Assembly: GCA_016617855.1 (NCBI GenBank)
Contig: JAECUM010005008.1
Coordinates: forward strand, 62,001 to 126,000
Direction of reading: 5' to 3'
Source of the DNA: Megalonaias nervosa
Taxonomy: Eukaryota > Mollusca > Bivalvia > Unionida > Unionidae
DNA: 64,000 nt
The notes beneath the pieces were generated by a model. That model saw only the letters and a list, made by a program, of their open reading frames with translations. It had not been told where the DNA came from and ran no database searches. The position numbers and the translations under genes are program-made. Position 1 is the stretch's first letter. Every line of letters starts with the position of its first letter. Shown here one piece after another: positions 11,096 to 23,889 of this stretch.

Positions 11096-13315
11096 GTTAA
11101 AACAACTAGACCTGCCATGTAATAAATATTGTAATGGTTGCTAACCTGGAAATAACTTCGGCCATAACGTTTAAGAAGATCCTACTTTCACTGAAGAACC
11201 AGAGACTCCCCTATAGGTCACTGTAGAACGATAGAGAAGGGTTAATTTTAACCTATAGCTAAGATTTCCTGATTTCCTCAACCTCAATGAGTGCTGTTCT
11301 CTACAAACTGCTATCATAAAATTTACTATCGTTGATTACTATGCAAAGCAAAGCTTCGCTCATATCCTATATACTACAGAAGTAAATGTGATACATCAGT
11401 ATGCATTCAACTCAGTCATGTGAATAAATATCCTGCCCAAATGTCGTTTTCCTGTCACTTTATTTCCTGTTAAAATAAAAATAATAACATATACTTCAAG
11501 TCTTTTCTTTTTAGGAACAATAAGTTATTTTTGTCATCTAAAAGGAAATCTCAATCCATTTGGTTCATCTTAGGTATTTTACGTTGGCATTCGTATCCGA
11601 CATAATGTAGACTGAGATAATATTACAGTAAGTAGGGTTTGTCTCGTGATTCAACCATAGGGCAAAAAAAGTATTGCATTTTTGTTAATGATATAAGATT
11701 GGATAATAACAATGTACCCGTCAAATGTCTCATGAATATGTAAATATAATCAATTAATCAAGCACATGATACATACAAGTTAGAAGAGTGTCGGATTCGT
11801 CACCCACGTGTAACTAGTTCGATACCCGCCAAGCCCAGTCTTGATCGGTTTGCTTTGTATATCTATAGAAAAAGGCATCTAGCTTCCATATCGTAGGCAT
11901 GATAAGCCAATAAGCCAAAAGTGTCGTTAAAGCAACAAAACCAAAACAAAAAACCGTCTGTGTGTAAATATAGAAAATAATAATGTTATTCAAATTAATA
12001 TGTTAGATATAACATCAGATACATTTATTTTGTGCATAATTTGTGCATAATAAAACCAACAAGACGAACATCCTAAATGCAAAGGAGACCAAAGAAGGCA
12101 ATGGTTTAGATAAAGGGCCAGTAGAATAACATTAACACATTCAGTCACAACACTATGAAATATAACATTAAAAGGCGAATGTCAAGTGAATCAGACCCTC
12201 AAAAAGGAAATTATGGCATGATATTCATTTCAAACATAAGAGGAATAAATTTCCCTATGTAAATAAATGCATTGTGCATGCATGACGATATAAGCCTAAA
12301 ATTAAAACACCATTAAACAATGAACAAAGAAGAATTTTCTCTGAGCCGAGTAAGAGAAAAAAAAAACCCCATTAAAATGACGTAAAAATACATACATCAG
12401 AAACAGCTTCCCAATTACAGTTTCTGTATCTGTACTTGCATACTCAACCCACGCACTAATGTTACAGGTTCCACATTTTTGGTGCATATACACGTAGTTT
12501 TTAATCAAATAACGATTTTTGTTTTAACTGGCTTTTCTTACGTTATATGTCCATATTTTGCAAAATGGAAAGTAATCAATAATAAAAAACAGCTATAGAG
12601 TATAGTTGTGATTTAACACTAATGTAACTCTATATTGTGCTTTAATGGCAAATCAGCGTTTACGTTCAAAGCCCGTATTATATCCTCTCGTTGTATTCGA
12701 TTTAATTCAGATTTATTTGTTCTAAACTAAACTAACGTCTACTGCAAAGAGGATCACAAAGGCGTTTTCATTTCGTGATATTTATGAGACTAGTTGTAGT
12801 TCTCAAAAAACAAATAAAAAGTGTAAAAGATCATAACTCATTTCATACATATCATCTGAAATGAAGGCGAATTTAAGAATATTGCATCGCTGTGTTTGAA
12901 AATTTGCTAACGATTCCTGCCTCATGTTATACATGTCTTCTGGTAGAATTCGTAATTCAGAATACTCTGGGTAAGGTCAATACGTGTTATATAATATTAC
13001 GACTTTAGACCCATTCTGAAACAAAGAAACTACCTGTCCGTGACTTAGCCATTGCGTCACAGTCCAGCTCGAGGTTAATTCAAAGAGAACCTTGCCGCAG
13101 GGTGAGAAACTCTGTTTGTTTTGCCATCAGCTATTGATGTCACAAGTCGGCTTAGGCTTCGAGACGTGAAACCCGACATTATAACATATCAGTGCTACTA
13201 CGTCAGAGCGTTTTCAAAGAGACCACCGGTATCTAATCAGAACTAAGATAGACAAATTTTGGGTTGGGTTTCTCACGCAGCCAGACATTGTTCTGTTACA
13301 TTCATTGTGAAAGAA
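11096..13315. other. Non-coding host sequence
   Basis: AT-rich with no supported gene. Apart from the SINE-like piece at 11785-11955 I see no RNA gene, repeat array or element boundary. Confidence 0.5.
11785..11955 (+). repeat. tRNA-derived SINE-like fragment
   Basis: A pol III B-box-like GTTCGATACCCGCC at about 11817-11830 follows a tRNA-like stretch, and the tail GTGTCGTTAAAGCAACAAAAC grades into an A/C-rich end. Such tails are common in mollusc SINEs. The A-box half is poor, so the copy is truncated or old. Confidence 0.45.
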
Positions 13316-13319
13316 TCAG

Positions 13320-13770
13320 TGCTCCTTTGGACGTGGAAAGAGTAGGTCATAGATACGTTGGAGGACACTAGACTGCACTCCAAGAGCAAATTCAGCACTC
13401 GTAAAAAGAGCGATATCCTTTAAGGTACAGAGCATGCTGCTAAAATATCCACATGACGTTTGGCTCACAGGAGTAACAGCCCTGAGAAGACACATGATCA
13501 GGGTTATGCCTAAATGCCCTTTGTGTAAAAAGGGAAATTTCACCAAAAGGCATGTAATGATCCAATGTAGGAAAATAAAAAAGGAAGAAATAACATTATA
13601 AGCAATCCGAGATAAAGGACGGTATCATGGAAACAATGTATTGTACTTAGACAACATTCCAAATAAAGAGATTTTACACCCGATAATAGATTTTATTACC
13701 GAAACAATGTTAAAATGTGGACAAGTAATTTTAATCGAAAAACCTAACAGACACGTAAATCTTTAACACA
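13320..13770 (+). pseudogene. Possible C-terminal fragment of a LINE-type ORF
   Basis: Plus-strand reading from about 13445 gives DVWLTGVTALRRHMIRV, then CPLCKKGNFTKRHVMIQC, a C-x2-C-x8-H-x4-C arrangement like the zinc-binding tail after many non-LTR reverse transcriptases, then a stop at about 13600 and further readable frame to about 13765. No RT motifs are present, so the family is uncertain. Confidence 0.35.
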
Positions 13771-16214
13771 TGGAAACTTATGATGCCCTTCTTTATACGT
13801 ATAACTAATAACCACATTAATAAAAGGAGAACTTCACATTAATATAGTATAAAAATCTCACTTAAGAACAAACAATATAATACAGGGACAGGGGCCTGCC
13901 GGTCACGCGAAGTAGCAGGTGTAGACACCACGGGGCTATGTCACAAGGGGCTACGCGAAGTGAACAGGCCTGTGGAAGAATCGGCGAAAATTGAGCCGGC
14001 AAAACATGGACAAATAGAACATGCAGACAAAAGGGGAACAGAAATACCAATACTAATAATTCTCCTTTTATTACTAAAGAAGAAACAATTTTTTTTACCA
14101 ATTTATGAATATTGATTTTGGCTTTACTTAATTTTTATAAGCCAGGATTATAAGGATTAAACAGTTCTTGCCGCCAGGGGTAATTAAAGTAATTATACCT
14201 GACCCCTGAGGGTAAGACCTGTAAAAATCGAGACAATACGGAATATACGCACTATGGACGTACGAAACAATAAAAAGGATTTACATTTGAAATTTTTTGT
14301 TTATTTTTGCCTAAGGCGAACAAAATTGTCTCCCTTATATGAATAAGTCTAAAATTTGTTTCTCCGAAAATCTTTGTTTTATAGAGAAAAGAGAATCTAT
14401 CTATAACGATTACACTTCCGGCAGGAGTGGACACGGGAATTCAGTCCGATTAGGGAATGGTTTCGCCGGGGCGCGAACTCGGATACCTCCGTGCCTGAAG
14501 GAGACTTTATGCATCAAGGTTTTTTTAGTTCTATTATAAAGACATATGGGAAACAGAAAACTCACCATGATTTGGTTGGAATAGACCCCAGCCCTTACAA
14601 TAGCACATGCACTAGCAGAAAATATTGCAATATATACATAGCAAACAAAGGGCAATATGAAATCTACTTGCAATAGATTACTGAGAAATCAGAGGGAGGT
14701 AACGTGATTCTGATTTTGTGTCTGGAGAACGGAGTACAAACTCACAGTTTCATTTTCTGTGAACACTGGGAAGCTAGAACGGGCTTTCTGGTAAGTACCT
14801 AAGTATAGATCATCCCCTATTAAAAAACAAATTAAAATATCTAAATAAAATTCTTGAGACCAAATCCTTTTATAAAAGAACAATACAGAAAGATCTGAGA
14901 GGGTACAAACAGATGTAAAATCCTTTAAACATTTTCTGCCAAATGGGGGGACTTCTTAAAAGTGTCATAGCTAATATAGCTGGGAGCTCGCGAGAAACAC
15001 ATATAAAGTAAAAAGAGCGGGAAAGGAGTTTTAGGAACTTCGGACGAGATTTGGAACAAAGGCTTTTGAGGTAAAATATCTTCGCCCGAATCTGTCTCAC
15101 CTTCCTAACTAGGTGTCGTAAGATTTGTACGCTATTATCTGCATTTAATTTAGTAAAACTTTAATCTTCTTTGTATAGCTGAATTATCAACATGTCTTAA
15201 TGTAGCGTATAGCAAATTAGTAATATTCAAGATTAATGTATGAATTGTTAGGATAAAATCGAAGCGGATGGTGTAATCTGCTACAATGTTTCATCGTGGT
15301 GCAGAACTGCATTTAATAGTGAGTAGTGTTAGACGTTGTACTTGTTTGTATTTGAATGTGTAATTGTGGATTAGGCAGAGTAAGATATTGTTGGCCTTGT
15401 GCACGTATAATTAAGCATTTTTATATTTTAATTCTTTTATAATTTATAAGGTAGTAAATGCGTAGGAAAATTGTTGATGTTGATCGTTTACTATATAGAG
15501 AATTAGGGATATGCGTGTATGTATCAGAAGTCGTGATATTATTGTTGTTGTTATAGCCTTTATTATATAACAAGCGAGTATGGAATATTTAGATGTGAGT
15601 GTCTGTGTTGACCTAATGATTTAATTGCCAGTAAGCTGACGAAAGGTCTGTGAGAGTGTGGTAATTCTTTTGTGATTGAGCGAGGAGACTAAATTGTACG
15701 CCCCACCTGAAGATTTCCGGGTGGGGTAGGACGCCACCCGAAGATTAGAGAGGTGAAGACGTTGAGGGCCGGGAGAAAGGAAACATGGGTACCGGAAGTA
15801 CCGACAAAGGAATACAAGGCAGAAGTTACAGCTGAGTAACATAGAACGGACACAGGAAGGAAACACTCTCACCTTTAATTTCGCGCGATGAAACAACTGG
15901 CAATTTGAATAGGTCTTGTATTGATTGGAAGTAATTGCACTGAAATATTGTCCTGTAATTGTTGAATACCGTGATATAGTTTATTAAATTGTTTTGCCTT
16001 TCACCTTATTATTTTTATATTTTATACACCTAGACCGTCGGCTTTGCTGACTGGGGTCTCGGAGCTAATTAACCTTTTAATTGTCCGGCCTTCTCCGGGG
16101 TTAGTAATAATTCCGTAGGGGGGAATGTGACAAATATATTTATCAAATTTAATTTTCGGATTAATGAGGGTTTCGCAGATGTGAACAAAATGTCTTTTTA
16201 AGCACTTATGTGAG

Positions 16215-16218
<4 letters not shown>
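13771..16218. other. Non-coding sequence, possible retroelement debris
   Basis: No supported coding region. A B-box-like GAGTTCGCGCCCC (minus strand, about 14467-14479) and a purine run AGGGGGGAA followed by TGTGACA at about 16115-16137 are suggestive of tRNA-derived and LTR-element debris but without confirming structure. Confidence 0.35.

Positions 16219-16219
<1 letters not shown>

Positions 16220-16286
<67 letters not shown>
16220..16286. repeat. (GA)n microsatellite
   Basis: About 33 uninterrupted GA dinucleotides. Confidence 0.98.
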
Positions 16287-16288
<2 letters not shown>

Positions 16289-16587
16289 TAATTATTAGAG
16301 AGCATATCTGTATGTGTGTAAGAGTTTTTAACTTTTATAAAATAATTAGCTTAACAACGTACGTTCCTCCTGAAAATTACCTCCGGTCACTCGGATAGAT
16401 AAAGTTGATCCACATATAAATAATGAACATTCTCTATCTCAAGGAACATATATGAATTGAGACACTTGTATAACTGTACTTACATTAGAATTATGAATCA
16501 GTATCGATAATATTTAAATGTTCTATATAATTTATAAATACTCATATGCCAAATTAATCTCCTGGTTTCTTCAACTTAAGTCTTGGC

Positions 16588-16700
16588 ACAGATTGATACA
16601 TATCGATGGCATAGATTCGTACATGTCGATTGCACAGATTCATACATGTCGATGGCATAAATTCGTACATGTCGATTGCCCAGATTCATACATGTCGATC
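16588..16700. repeat. 24-bp minisatellite, about 5 units
   Basis: Units of the form AGATTCATACATGTCGAT followed by TGCAC or GGCAT, alternating, directly repeated five times with few substitutions. Confidence 0.85.
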
Positions 16701-16725
16701 AGACTAATTATAACTGGTAAGAAGG

Positions 16726-17120
16726 GTTCAGTCCTACGAGGTTTAGCTGACCGTTCTGACATCTTAACATGCGAGTGAAGACAAATGACAGATATGACTA
16801 TTTAAACACATATATGCAATGACTTTTTCTCCTTTGAAAATCATTTGAGTGAATTTGACGTTTAGAATATGGTTTTGTTGGTCTCCGTAAGAAAAAGCTT
16901 CAAAAGCGAAGCCGTATGGTTAGTTCAGTCCTACGAGGTTTAGCTGGCAGTTCGGACATCTTGACATGCGAGTGAAGACAAATGACAGATATGACTACTT
17001 AAACACGTATATGCAATGACTTTTTCTCCTTTGAAAATCATTTGAGTGAATTTGACATTTAGAATATGGTTTTGTTGGTCTCCGTAAGAAAAAGCTTCAA
17101 AAGCGAAGCCGTATGGTTGG
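16726..17120. repeat. Tandem duplication, 197-bp unit, two copies
   Basis: 16726-16922 is repeated at 16923-17120, starting GTTCAGTCCTACGAGGTTTA and ending GAAGCCGTATGGTT, with only a handful of differences. The minus-strand open frame across the second copy is not a supported gene. Confidence 0.9.
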
Positions 17121-20100
17121 TTAATAAATCCTGTGTATTTAATTTTATAAATAAAAGTTTTCTTAATCACTTATACCAACGGAATAGTATCAGTTATACA
17201 TCACACAGATTAGCATAATCTTTCTTAAATCGGTACTCTACAAGCGTTTCGCTATTGACAATAAAAGAGGGCTCTTGTTACAATGTAAAAACCTCAAATG
17301 AGCCTATGGTCTGCGCACGTGTTTTCTCACCGACAACCAGACAGAAGTGTTTGCTAACAGTAAATAATCTGGTCCAACGCGTGTCAGGAATTTAACAGAA
17401 AAATGGTTCAACTGACTTTCGGTTGGGGTCGGGTACGTGGGTGTAAAACTTAAATTTGGGATCAAAATTGCCTTCGGTTCCTGAAACTTCAAAGGTTTCG
17501 GTCAATTGGGTAAATATTATGATTTTAAGAAAGGAAACATTTGGTCACTTCCTTCGAAAAAAATCCCCAACTATATATAAACAACTATACTATAAAATCC
17601 AAAAGCTATTAATCAGTTATATGTCCATTTTGTTACGCTATGTGACTTTGAAAGTATCGTAGTGTCACAGAGTATCCGCCAGATTATGATACATCCTGAA
17701 CAATGCAAGAGAAACTAGACCAGTAGTTTCCAAAAGTGCAGATTGTATTAAAGTATTTTACGATGTTTTGTTTGATAAAGCCGTAAACCTAGCGTAATAA
17801 GAATTAACAGTGAGGACTGCAAAAGATGCAGACAAAAATAAAGATACTGAAACACTTGTAGAAATGACACGTACATATTTACCATTTTGCCCAAATGATT
17901 TCTCGATAGCTTTGAAATCAGTAAAATCATTAACTTTAAAATAGCTTTGAAATGTTTGACAAGACAACTGTACCGCCTTTTGACAAGTTGTGGTAATCAC
18001 TGAATGATTTTAAAATTTTTAAAGACGACTTTATGTATGTACATGGCATGAAATATTGTAACCCTCAAACAATTTTAGATCTTCGTGAATGATACTTTCC
18101 TCCTATGTAGCAGTTTTAGGAATTTGGCAATTTCTGCATTAAACAAAACCACACTTACTATAATAGTACATAATGACAACTTCATGATACTAATTTAAAG
18201 ATATCAAGTTTAAACGTGAACTTTAGCAGACTACTGATGATTGATAGTAAAATATGACGTGGAATTAAAACGACGACTATATGGATATGATGCAACAAAT
18301 AATGAATTTATAACTATTGTTTGAATAAAAGATGGGCACACAACCACCTACAAGAGATTAAGGTCAGGACAAATTCAGATCAGCGTCATTTATTATGTAC
18401 GTAGATGCTAACATCCCCAGTGGTTAGGCAACGAATCAATATATGTCGGGCAACAAAAAATATAAATGAACAAGCCATCAATAATCTTAGATGGGTAGAA
18501 TATTTGTTTGAAACCAAATGACTCCAATAACGGCTTTATTTCTGGGGATGATTTGGCTATTCCATTTTACTTCCACATCAAATTCAAGGTCTACCTGTTA
18601 ACGCCAAAGAAATTAATTCAAAATGATTTGTCACAATTGTAAAAAAAAGTTTGTAGTTTGTAAATGTTCATAACCAATAAATCCAAAACAAATATGTACA
18701 AAAATAACACTAAAACTAAAACGAACAAAAACAAACAAAAAACAAAAACAAAACATAAACACCCCCGCCACCCCTCACCCCAAAAATACATTGAGAAATA
18801 TGTCATTCAATACAGGAGTTGAAAGTTTTACATACAGTTTGGTTTCAAACTGAAAAAGATACACATTGTGGTCTTGTTTGAAGAAAAACTTTGGCTTTCA
18901 TCTTACATTCACCTGAATACAAATGTGAGGCAAAAAGCAACAAATGAATTTGAAAACTGTGTCTATCTAAATGATGAATACAATGATAGTCTTTACACAG
19001 TTATTCACTCCAGGAACCATTATGTCATCAGGTTCAGCAAGTCACATTTAACAACACCCAATACACAATTTTGTTTAGTTGTTTGTGAATGTTGACCCAA
19101 GCATTTAATACGAAAGTAAATATACATTTAACGACTGTCTACATTTTCTTCTTTGCTGATTTAAAAGTGAATACTTGTTATCAAATTGAATACCACTTCC
19201 CTGCAATGTATTATGATGTGAACGTCTTAAATCAAACCAAATGCAGGCATCATCAGTGTAAAAAGTCGTGATTGTGGTACTTGGAAACCCCGGCGAAAGC
19301 ACCATATTTTTGGTTGACCGTCTATTGTCACTCTGGCGTTATTTTCCTGATTGAATCAGTTTCTATACTTTGTTTTGCATAGTATCAACACACCCTTCAA
19401 ACTAATTTTGCGAGATCCACGTGTTGGGTTTATTACAACTGTATTTGCCTGGAGTATCAGGTATTCCCTATAAATTCACAACAGTAATCAATTGTATTTT
19501 TGTTCCTGTTATTGTTGTGCAATTGGTTCCGAAGTAATTGTATCGTACTGGTTTCCACTTCGTAATTTTCATCACCTTTCACTTCAGAGGCATTTGCAAG
19601 TTTTATGTTCAATCTAAAATTATAAGAAAGACTGCAAGCTGAAAGTCTACCGGTATTCGAAACCTTTTACTATAGACTGCGAAATTTACAGCTTTTTTCC
19701 AGTGTTGTATGCATTACCTCCTTTTTCTCACATTATACCTTGTTCAGTCCTATTTTTTCTAACTGAATAAATTAACCACTAATATCTGTATGTCATAAAT
19801 ATGGTATAGACATCTTGAAGAAATAATCAATAATGAGTATTCTACACTAATTACTTGCCACAGCCTTATCAGCGTTCATAGTTACATTGACATTAAAAGA
19901 GTCAAAGAAACTATCCAGTGTAATTAATGTGATGCTAATTAGTTTTGATATACAAACTGATAAAGTTGTTCGCGTTTAATGTTGCGATGAAATATTTTAT
20001 GTCACGTGGTATTTTTCCATGTTTGCGGGGAGTAATGTATTTGCTATTTATTAACTATAGAAGTGTTAAAGATGAAGCCCTGTTTACATAAACTTGGAAA

Positions 20101-20630
20101 CAACAAACACGTTAAAACCAATCACAAGTGCAATGAATATGTACTCGCATTTCACCTGTTCTTCAGAGGGTTGGTATAATTCATAAGTTTAGTTCGTATC
20201 CTTCTTTCTTGTTATTTTCTGGGCGAGTTGATTCGTGTCATACAGAGTGAGAGCATCGTCGAGGTTCTTCCAGTATTTACTCACCATACCTTGTTAGTTC
20301 AATCTTTCATTCTGGGTCTTAATTATCCTGGTTCACTTTTCATTGAACTCTGCAATTTTTATCTGGAGTTCATGCATATTTTTCGCCTGCCGCTCTGTTT
20401 AGATAGCCAGTACGGCAGATGGATTGTTATTACCATTGCTAGGCTCTTAAATAATATTCCTTTGATTAGTCTCATGTTGCAGTCATTTTATTATTCGTGT
20501 AACGATATCTCATAAAAGATATGCTTTTCCAAAGCATTAGTTGTTCTGTATTAGAGAGTGACTCATTTTGATAATTCTACCTCGTTTCAATTTTAAGATG
20601 ATCACTAGAATCTGGCAATAGTGTATACAG
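17121..20630. other. Non-coding host sequence
   Basis: AT-rich, no supported gene or RNA. Scattered open frames under 100 codons lack domains, start context or homologous partners in the window. Confidence 0.5.
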
Positions 20631-21571
20631 TGTTACGTATATGTAATTTAATTACTTGTGTGTTAGTTTTAACTTTTTTTATTTTATTTGTATTTTATTG
20701 CATGTTATTGTAATAATAACTTTATTCACTGGATTTGACATTTTTTAGGAAAATTCAGTTCAGTTCAGTAAATAACCAGTATTGCTATATTGTATTTTTA
20801 GCTGTCCTAGTTCCTGACTTAGATTCAGAATTGGTAAACAACTATTTTTTATTTCTTTCCTAGAGTGAAAATCATTGGTCGTAATTAAGGTCATACTTGG
20901 CTTGCATGTCAGTTCAATGTAAACAACCTTTTTTTTTTTTTTATTCAATCTTCTAGCTTCGTTCAGTAGAATCAAGTTTCTCCATGGCGTACGTGTCAGC
21001 CGGCCTATGGTCTTACTACGCCATTCGAACTAAGTGACCACGTGACCCCATCACGTGATCTAAAATTGCGTTTAAAACTAACGTTTTACAGTGATTTAAT
21101 TTACTCGTAATTTATACCTTCGGAGCTCAAAGGTATTTTGTGTTGTGACCAGTTCGAGTTGAAATTTTTATTTAAAATAATTCATTTTTCCTGGAAATAT
21201 CTAGTGCTCATCAAATTATTTGGACAAAGACATTTATTGGGAATTATTCGGAATACTAAAGCCGGAATATTAATTTTAGTGATTCAATAAGGAACTGTTG
21301 ACACAACAAAACAGTTTATCGAAGACGTCATCAACTTGAATCTTGGAACTTCATCGGGATTCGAACTTTGCTTCATTTAGAACTTTTTAGTGATAGGACT
21401 TATATTTTTAAATTCTAGGATTAATTTTTGGATTAAATTCACAAACCGTAAGTCCTTTTTCATATTTTTATCTTACTTTTCTAGGGAAATAAATTATTTT
21501 GTTAAATTTTACAAAGCTTGTTGGCTTTACTATTTTCTTTGTTACTTTTGAAAGAGCCTAGACACGTAACA
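20631..21571 (+). repeat. Solo LTR of the Gmr1-like family with 4-bp target duplication
   Basis: Begins TGTTACGTATATG (compare TGTTGTGTATAT at 5347) and ends CACGTAACA at 21571, collinear with the 1-622 and 5347-6290 LTRs over most of its length. ACAG flanks both ends (20627-20630 and 21572-21575). No internal coding region is attached, so it is a recombination-derived solo LTR. Confidence 0.85.
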
Positions 21572-22640
21572 ACAGCAATAAAATATTGTTGTCTTTGTGA
21601 TATATTTGCGTCTGTGTGTACCTTTTGTACATTTATTATATAGGTAGCACGTTCATTCTATGCACCAAGTCGGTCTCAGTATATGTGTCTAATTTCATAC
21701 ACTGTTTGTAACGTACAAGTTGGAAAAGAAGATTGGTATAAGCATATTTTATTTTAGTGTGATATTGCTCTCACACATCTATTGTGTATAGCTTGTGTAC
21801 AGCAAATCTTGATGAAGCATGTTTAGATCCACAAATGTGATTTAATTTTGTTTCTTTGTTGTCAATATTAATACTATGAGATGTTTGCATTTTTCAACAA
21901 TGTTGATTTTACATTGTTGAAATGTAATGAATTCCACATCATCCTGAAACTTCTTACTCTGTGCAATGCGAACATCCTAAAGCAATATGCATCATTTTAT
22001 TTGTTTTGATGGCTCCTCCCACTCCGTATTGTATCTATCAAATTCGCCTATCGGTGCAATAATTCTATATTTTCTGTAATTTCGATTTTAACTGTATCCT
22101 TTTTACCATGATTCTGGACAGAATTCGTTTACTGTTTTCCCCTGTATGGCATCATTACACAATTAACATATTTTCCTGAAATGAAATGTACTGTAACAAT
22201 TGCAATTCAAGGCACAAAGCCATCAACAATAACACATTTTATTTACAAATATTAACATGCCTTCCGCAGTCTCTGCTGCCTTTGCATATATCTGAATCTT
22301 TTCCGGCTTACACTCAGGACAGATAGAAATAATCCCAGTTTGAAAGTAAAAACTCCAGTCAAGAATCTCACACGATTTGTCATGCTGTCTAATATGTCGA
22401 TTGGAATTCATTTAGCAATCAGCGGGATGACTATATAGCTTACATTTGAAAACGATTTGAAGATTTTAGCGGTTCTAGCATAGATACATATTGCACGTCT
22501 TTTGATTTTGTTTCTTGTCCGTTTTTTCAAGGTTGTTTTTTTTTTTCTATTAAAGTTTGAAATGGAATTATTGACATTGTTAACTTCAGCTTGTCCAATC
22601 TTGATTATTTAGATAGTTCAGTTGTTATTATTTTGCATGA
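21572..22640. other. Non-coding host sequence
   Basis: Nothing recognisable; AT-rich with poly-T tracts. Confidence 0.5.
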
Positions 22641-22659
22641 AGTTGAGTATGCAATAGTG

Positions 22660-23880
22660 TTTCAAGGCATGCCTGCAAGTCGCAGTTGAAGAAAGACGTA
22701 AAGAAATGAGGGAAATGCAATATGAATTGCAAAGATATAACTTTAGATTGAAGAAGAAACAAAGAAACATAAAATGAACAAAATGACCAAAAAGAACAAA
22801 ACAAAAAATCAAAAGGAAAAAGCACGCTGATATATTAAATCCTGATGGTAAAAGAGTTCAGAATCGCGATGAAGGACAACTTGAAATCAATATTAGAAAC
22901 AAGCACTACAGAAAGCTAGACTGGATAGCAGTCCTTGGTCAGATTGGGCTGCATAAAAGAATTAGTAAATTGATGTTATCGACTGAAGTGAAAATAATTT
23001 AACATCCGTTTAAATGTTTTTTTGTTGTTTTTTTCAAAGATAGCTATTTAAAGTACCTGAAAATTTACAGTTGCGAGCAATCTACACCAATGAGCCGCAT
23101 GATAAACGTATAATAGAAGATGAGATTATAATTTATGAATGACAATATAAATTAAAAGCATTGAACTTCCACCTGGACATACATAATTATTCGCTAGACA
23201 CAAAAATAAGAACGATGGGGTTAGGCAAATGCAACCACAAGTTGTCAATTCGAAGACGTTTTGAAAGATATCTACAACATCTGATGCTAAAATGTAAGAA
23301 AAACAGATTGATGACACAGAAAAGACATCATCGAGGAAACAAGCACAACCAAAAATGTTATACTGAAAGACCTGTTGTAGGTTTTTAACTTAATGGAACG
23401 AATCATTGCCATGTTAAAGAAACTATTGAGAAAAGAAATTATAAGATTAAAAGAAAATTACTATTAGGTGAGACACAAAAACAACTATCCAGAAAAAAAG
23501 GGTGTAGCAATTGCAATTGTAGCTATGGCGATAGAAGTGATTATATGAACACCTGGTCTTTCAGTAGAAATTGTTTAAATGTTTATTCGTTGGAGAATGA
23601 GTAACTGACGGCAGTATACCATAATAAGGCATTGGCAATGTACTCGCAATCAATATTAAAAATGGCATTGCAAAATCTGAACACTATATGTTTGAGTTAG
23701 GAAAAAACAAACTACAAACACAAGCAGCAGTACCTGGAATTATTGGCAGCATAATAAGAATGTCATACAGGTTATTTTCTTTTTCCTTGTTGGGCACATT
23801 TAATTATTGTTTGGGTATTATAGAATTAGTGACGTTGGTGAATGTTGTTGATGCTTTTCTTCGGCGACATTGTTGTTGAA
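22660..23880 (+). pseudogene. Degraded coding-like tract, origin unknown
   Basis: Plus-strand frames interrupted by stops show protein-like composition: a Lys/Arg/Glu-rich helix (VEERRKEMREMQYELQRYNF, about 22685-22745), then RNKHYRKLDWIAVLGQIGLH (about 22893-22955), a basic stretch at 23161-23388, and LGKNKLQTQAAVPGIIGSI (about 23697-23755). I do not recognise the family; it may be an old mobile-element or viral gene. Confidence 0.3.
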
Positions 23881-23889
23881 TCATCTTGT

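Noticed and set aside
14440..14500. tRNA gene on the minus strand
   Set aside because: Only a B-box-like stretch is present; no cloverleaf or A box could be drawn.
16115..16140. Polypurine tract and LTR start (AGGGGGGAA then TGTGACA)
   Set aside because: No matching second LTR, primer site or pol domain was found around it.
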